Source: Tissierella sp032104385 (GTDB lineage: Bacteria > Bacillota > Clostridia > Tissierellales > Tissierellaceae). From it: a DNA stretch of 64,000 bases. Positions 60,216 through 64,000 of the stretch are shown piece after piece (the first letter of the stretch is position 1; each line of letters starts with the position of its first letter). A program made the translations under genes and the position numbers. The stretch lies in assembly GCF_032104385.1 (NCBI RefSeq), contig NZ_DAMCHJ010000005.1:116287-180286 (forward strand), given 5' to 3'. A model generated the notes under the pieces. The model did not search any database. It was not told the DNA's origin and saw nothing but the letters and a program-made list of their open reading frames with translations.

Positions 60216-61838
60216 ATGGGAAGAATTCAAAATAAAATAACTTTGTATGTAGTTGTTAGTTTATTTATATTGTTTATATTTTTATTATGGAATATAGATA
60301 TGGAGATGGATAAATCAGTAATACCACTTAGTAAGAACTTGACTCAACAAATGGTAGATGCTAGGTCTGAGCAAATTTCCAATTGGATTGAAGAAAGAAT
60401 TATAGAAATTAAATTAATTGGAGAACAAATTGGCTATCTAAATATGAATTTAGATGAAAGTTTAGAATATATGAGATTTTCACTTGGAAATAATAATATA
60501 TATGAATCTTTAGGGATTATAGATGAGGCTGGAATGGCATGGATAACAGATAATTCAAACTTTTCAATAGTTAACAGGGATTATTATAAAAAGATAAATG
60601 AAGAAGGACTTCCTTTTGTTATTAGTAATCCGTTGAAATCCAAGTCCAATAAAGTAGATATAATAATTATACTATATAGATTACCAATGGATATGGATCA
60701 GGGATTTTCATATATATCTGCAGCAGTTCCTATTGAAACTATTAAAGATATAGCTTCAAAAATTCAACTCTATGATGGAGGAAGTAAGATTTATGATATA
60801 TCTGGAAACCCAATTGGGGGAGAAGATACTGTGATTGATAATAAAGTCAATATTATAGAATTTTCATCCCTAATAGAAAAGTCCCCAGGATGGACCATAG
60901 CTTTTAAAGTTCCAGAATATAGATTATATGAGGGGGCTAAAAGGTTAAAGGGGTCAGCTATAAAAATTGGACTATTAATAGGAGTAGTATTGATAGTGTT
61001 ATTAACCTTATTTAGTTCATCCATAGTAAAACCAATTTGCAGGATGCAGGGATTAATGAAGAAGGTGGAAAATGGGGATTTAACAATACGATTTAAAGAT
61101 TATAGGAATGATGAAATAGGAGATTTACAAAAAAGTTTTGATCAAATGTTAGATAGATTATATACGGTGAAATATGAGAAAAAAGAAATAGAGTTAAGAT
61201 TATTACAAGAGCAAGTAAATCCACATTTTCTTTATAATACATTAGATACAATTAGATGGTCTGCAATAGAATATGATGCTATAGAGGTTGTAGACCTTAT
61301 AGAGGCTTTAAGTAATTATTTTAGAATAGGGCTAAGTAAGGGTGAAAAATTTATAAGGGTATCGGATGAAATAAGCCATATTAAAAGTTATATTCAAATA
61401 TATCAAGCAAGATTTGAAGAAGAATTAGATTATAAAATCATATGTAATGAATCACTATTGGAGTATAGGGTTATTAGGGTATTATTACAACCTTTGGTAG
61501 AAAATGCAATTTATCATGGAAATAAATATAATAAAAATCCGAGGTTTAAAATAATTGTAAATATATTTAAAGAAGGAAATGAATTGATAATGGAAGTAAG
61601 AAACAATGGTGAAAATATAGAGAGGGATAGACTTAAAACAATTAAAAATATTTTGAGCGGTAAAGAGAAGAATGGTGACAAGATAGGATTTGGATTATAT
61701 AGTGTAAATCAAAGAATAAAATTAGCCTTTGGAGAAAACTATGGTCTGGATATTAAAAATGAAAGAGATTGGGTTATATCAAGAATTAATTGTCCAATCA
61801 TTATGGAGGATAAATATGTGGAAGATATTGATTGTTGA
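60216..61838 (+). CDS. Sensor histidine kinase, YesM/LytS type
   Basis: A 540-residue membrane kinase. A first membrane helix (about 8-26) and an extracellular sensory region (about 27-250, possibly a Cache fold) are followed by a second helix (about 255-275, IGLLIGVVLIVLLTLFSSS), a HAMP domain (about 276-330), and the His-kinase domain with the phospho-His in EQVNPHFLYNTLDTIRW. The ATPase domain has PLVENAIYHGNKYNKNP and GFGLYSVNQRIKLAFG. TTAGGAGGATAGT precedes the ATG. It overlaps its response regulator by 23 bases. It probably senses a carbohydrate, carboxylate or other small ligand and may control the adjacent reductase. Confidence 0.93.
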   Translation: MGRIQNKITLYVVVSLFILFIFLLWNIDMEMDKSVIPLSKNLTQQMVDARSEQISNWIEERIIEIKLIGEQIGYLNMNLDESLEYMRFSLGNNNIYESLGIIDEAGMAWITDNSNFSIVNRDYYKKINEEGLPFVISNPLKSKSNKVDIIIILYRLPMDMDQGFSYISAAVPIETIKDIASKIQLYDGGSKIYDISGNPIGGEDTVIDNKVNIIEFSSLIEKSPGWTIAFKVPEYRLYEGAKRLKGSAIKIGLLIGVVLIVLLTLFSSSIVKPICRMQGLMKKVENGDLTIRFKDYRNDEIGDLQKSFDQMLDRLYTVKYEKKEIELRLLQEQVNPHFLYNTLDTIRWSAIEYDAIEVVDLIEALSNYFRIGLSKGEKFIRVSDEISHIKSYIQIYQARFEEELDYKIICNESLLEYRVIRVLLQPLVENAIYHGNKYNKNPRFKIIVNIFKEGNELIMEVRNNGENIERDRLKTIKNILSGKEKNGDKIGFGLYSVNQRIKLAFGENYGLDIKNERDWVISRINCPIIMEDKYVEDIDC

Positions 61839-62577
61839 TGATGAGCCTAAAATAAGACGGGGTTTAAGAAGGTGGATAGAGGAGTTTGATTTAAAATTTG
61901 AAGTAGTAGGTGAAGCGGGTGACTATAAGGAAGCATTAGATATGGCTGAGAAATATAATCCAGATGTGTTTTTAATGGATATCAATATGCCAATGATAAA
62001 TGGATTAGATTTAACTAATCAATTAAAATGTAAATATCCTAATTCATATACAGTAATAATAAGTGGATATGATGATTTCGAATATGCTCGTCGAGCTTTA
62101 AAGCTAAAGGTTTTTGATTATTTGTTAAAACCTATTCCTAAAACTGATTTATATAATGTTTTAAAGGCATTAAATAGTGAGCTGTCATCTTTGGGAGAAG
62201 ATGATCAGAAAGATAATGAAAATATATATAATATGGAAGGTGGTAATTTATCTGCTATAGTTTTACGAGTAAAAAAATATATAGAGGAAAATTATTCAGA
62301 TATAGATTTATCTCCCCCTAAGGTTGCTAGCTTGTTTAATATAAACAAGACTTATCTAAGTACCTTGATGAAGGAACAATTAGGTTATTCGTTTATAGAA
62401 TATATGACAAATGTAAGAATCTTAAAGGCAAAGGAATTATTAACAGATGATATATTATATCCAAATATATCTGAAATTGCAAAAAAGGTAGGCTTTAAAA
62501 GTCAGCATTATTTTAGCAGGGTATTTAAGAAGAAAGAAGGGATATCTCCTATTGAATATAGAAATAAATTTACCTAG
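61816..62577 (+). CDS. Response regulator with AraC-type DNA-binding domain (YesN-like)
   Basis: ATG 61816 (MWKILIVDDEPK) is preceded by GGAGG at normal spacing; a longer in-frame reading from 61729 lies inside the kinase gene. The 253-residue product has a receiver domain (about 1-118; phosphoacceptor Asp in DVFLMDINMP, Lys in LLKPIP) and a C-terminal pair of AraC helix-turn-helix motifs (about 155-250, VASLFNINKTYLSTLMKEQL and ISEIAKKVGFKSQHYFSR). It overlaps the kinase gene by 23 bases. Confidence 0.94.
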   Translation: MWKILIVDDEPKIRRGLRRWIEEFDLKFEVVGEAGDYKEALDMAEKYNPDVFLMDINMPMINGLDLTNQLKCKYPNSYTVIISGYDDFEYARRALKLKVFDYLLKPIPKTDLYNVLKALNSELSSLGEDDQKDNENIYNMEGGNLSAIVLRVKKYIEENYSDIDLSPPKVASLFNINKTYLSTLMKEQLGYSFIEYMTNVRILKAKELLTDDILYPNISEIAKKVGFKSQHYFSRVFKKKEGISPIEYRNKFT

Positions 62578-62648
62578 ATATGAAAAGGAAATTAAATATA
62601 TGATATATTGAGTTGGAATTATAAAAATCAGGATAGGAGTAAATTATA

Positions 62649-63569
62649 ATGTCAAAAAGATATAATACGTTAAATGAAGAATTAAAAAGGGAATTTGGTG
62701 GGAAAGTAATGAAATTATCCTTAGATGGAGGATTTACATGTCCTAATAGAGATGGGACAGTTGGCACCAATGGTTGTATATTTTGTGGTGAAGAAGGTTC
62801 AGGAGAATTTGCAGGCTCTAGGTTTATTTCCTTAGAGGAGCAAGTAAAACAACAAAAAAACCTTTTATCAAAAAAATGGGATACTGATAAATATATAATT
62901 TATTTTCAAAACTTTACTAATACCTATGGAACTATAGAAAAACTTAAGAGACTTTATTATGAAGCAATAAATATTGAAGGCGTAGTAGGGCTTGCAATAG
63001 CTACAAGACCTGATTGTTTAGAAGAAGAGATATTAGATCTATTATTCGAACTAAATAAAGAAACTTATTTATGGGTAGAATTAGGTCTTCAAACTATCCA
63101 TGAAAAATCAGCTAGATTTATAAGAAGAGGATATTCACTTTCCATATATGATGAAGCTATAAAGAATTTAAAAAGTAGAAATATTAAGGTGGTTACTCAT
63201 ATAATATTAGGGCTACCAGGTGAAAGTAAAGAAGAAATGTTGGATACGGTAGAATATGTTGGAAATACAAATAATTGGGGTATAAAACTTCATTCCCTTT
63301 ATATTCAAAGAGATACAAACTTATTTGATTATTATATGAGAAATCCTTTTCCCATAATGAGCAGAGAAGAATATGTATCTTTAGTAGCAGATGCTATTGA
63401 ACTCCTTCCCCAAGATATGGTAATCCATAGGGTAACGGGGGATGGTAAGAAGGAACTATTACATGAACCTAAGTGGAGCTTGGATAAATTGAGAGTACTA
63501 TCTATGCTGGATAAGGAACTTAAATTGCGTAATTCTCATCAAGGAAAAAATAAAATAGAAAATTTTTAG
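62649..63569 (+). CDS. Radical SAM protein, TIGR01212 family (YtqA-like)
   Basis: A 306-residue radical SAM enzyme. The iron-sulfur cluster cysteines lie in TCPNRDGTVGTNGCIFCG, the C-x11-C-x2-C spacing of the TIGR01212/YtqA group rather than the common CxxxCxxC. SAM-binding strands are visible at IIYFQNFTNTYGT, IATRPDCLEEEIL, WVELGLQTIHEKSA and HIILGLPGE. AGGAG lies upstream. The family resembles the Elp3 radical domain; its reaction is unknown. It probably has its own promoter, 71 bases after the response regulator. Confidence 0.9.
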   Translation: MSKRYNTLNEELKREFGGKVMKLSLDGGFTCPNRDGTVGTNGCIFCGEEGSGEFAGSRFISLEEQVKQQKNLLSKKWDTDKYIIYFQNFTNTYGTIEKLKRLYYEAINIEGVVGLAIATRPDCLEEEILDLLFELNKETYLWVELGLQTIHEKSARFIRRGYSLSIYDEAIKNLKSRNIKVVTHIILGLPGESKEEMLDTVEYVGNTNNWGIKLHSLYIQRDTNLFDYYMRNPFPIMSREEYVSLVADAIELLPQDMVIHRVTGDGKKELLHEPKWSLDKLRVLSMLDKELKLRNSHQGKNKIENF

Positions 63570-63646
63570 AATTAGACATAGTAACCCTTAATCATATTTT
63601 TGCATAGTATATTAATGCATAGAATAATGAAAGAAGGGTGGTAAGC

Positions 63647-64000
63647 ATGAGTAATAACAGAACATGTCCAACAGGAAGCTTTTCCTATACAATTAAATCG
63701 GGTGACACACTTTATAAATTAGCAATCACATACAATACAACGGTGGAAGTTATAATGTCAATAAACCCAGGAATTAATCCAAATAATTTACAAATAGGTC
63801 AAAGAATCTGTATACCAGGATCAGTAACGCCTCCTCCACAAAGATGTCCATCGGGAACGTTTGCCTATACAATTAAATCAGGTGATACACTTTATAAATT
63901 AGCAATCACATATAATACAACAGTGGAGGCAATAATGGCAGTAAACCCAGGCATTAATCCAAACAATCTGCAAATAGGTCAGGTAATTTGTATACCAAGA
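63647..64000 (+). CDS. LysM-repeat protein, truncated by the window edge
   Basis: ATG 63647 follows GGTGG at normal spacing. The visible 118 codons contain two nearly identical LysM domains (residues about 12-52 and 72-112), each with YTIKSGDTLYKLAITYNTTV and a C-terminal CIP. They are joined by a Pro-rich linker. The DNA repeat period is 180 bp (63665 and 63845). LysM domains bind peptidoglycan or chitin. There is no signal peptide, as in spore-coat LysM proteins. The rest lies outside the window. Confidence 0.9.
   Translation, partial: MSNNRTCPTGSFSYTIKSGDTLYKLAITYNTTVEVIMSINPGINPNNLQIGQRICIPGSVTPPPQRCPSGTFAYTIKSGDTLYKLAITYNTTVEAIMAVNPGINPNNLQIGQVICIPR

Noticed and set aside
1..64000. tRNA, rRNA, CRISPR array, insertion sequence or prophage
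   Set aside because: No cloverleaf-type sequence, rRNA segment, regularly spaced direct repeats or transposase/integrase reading frame was seen on either strand.

Overview
The window is AT-rich (about 30% GC by eye), has strong AGGAGG-type ribosome binding sites, and encodes many anaerobe enzymes: a double-cubane 2-hydroxyacyl-CoA dehydratase-like protein, an FprA flavodiiron protein, hemerythrin, a covalent-flavin fumarate-reductase-like lipoprotein, Crp/Fnr regulators and SpmA/SpmB-type proteins. This points to an anaerobic low-GC Firmicute of the Clostridia/Tissierellia type. The species cannot be named from the sequence alone. A run of 10 Ns at 17669-17678 marks an assembly join. No tRNA, rRNA, CRISPR array or intact insertion sequence was seen.

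Layout. 1-8.4 kb: mnmA; a GntR regulator; a two-gene unit (EIIC-like membrane protein plus TIM-barrel protein) behind a double palindromic operator; a secreted coiled-coil protein; murF and ddl. 8.4-11 kb: gene-poor, with decayed genes, a broken secreted-protein gene and a related small lipoprotein. 11-27 kb: double-cubane reductase, LCP ligase, ABC-F protein with a possible attenuator, DEAD-box helicase, XRE regulator cut by the gap, threonine aldolase, a GGDEF/EAL protein, a metal-handling operon (HMA protein, P1B ATPase with an unusual CPG motif, Crp/Fnr regulator) with a Crp/Fnr-type box at -41.5, hemerythrin and FprA.

27-51 kb is the most interesting part. It looks like a sigma-54-controlled locus for taking up and breaking down murein peptides. 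It encodes diaminopimelate decarboxylase, D-aminopeptidase DppA, a sigma-54 activator, SpmA/SpmB-like proteins, LD-carboxypeptidase, L-Ala-D/L-Glu epimerase, a complete Dpp-type ABC importer, a cytosolic penicilloyl-hydrolase-like serine enzyme, a YkfC-like NlpC/P60 endopeptidase, a second activator and a second complete Opp importer. Four -24/-12 promoters with exact GG-N10-GC spacing were found. Three of them are preceded by copies of one palindrome, TTCCG-N6-CGGAA, allowing one mismatch. Together the genes would carry muropeptides to L-Ala, Glu, D-Ala and, through DAP decarboxylation, lysine. The gene content is that of Bacillus dpp-ykf, but with different control and with lysA and spmAB added.

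51-64 kb: an orphan EutH-like permease, a phospholipase-D-family protein, an ECF sigma/anti-sigma pair, a Crp/Fnr regulator facing a decayed permease, further gene remnants including a possible HsdR tail, a YgjP-like metallopeptidase, a flavin reductase followed by a YesM/YesN two-component system, a radical SAM protein, and the start of a LysM-repeat protein cut by the window edge.
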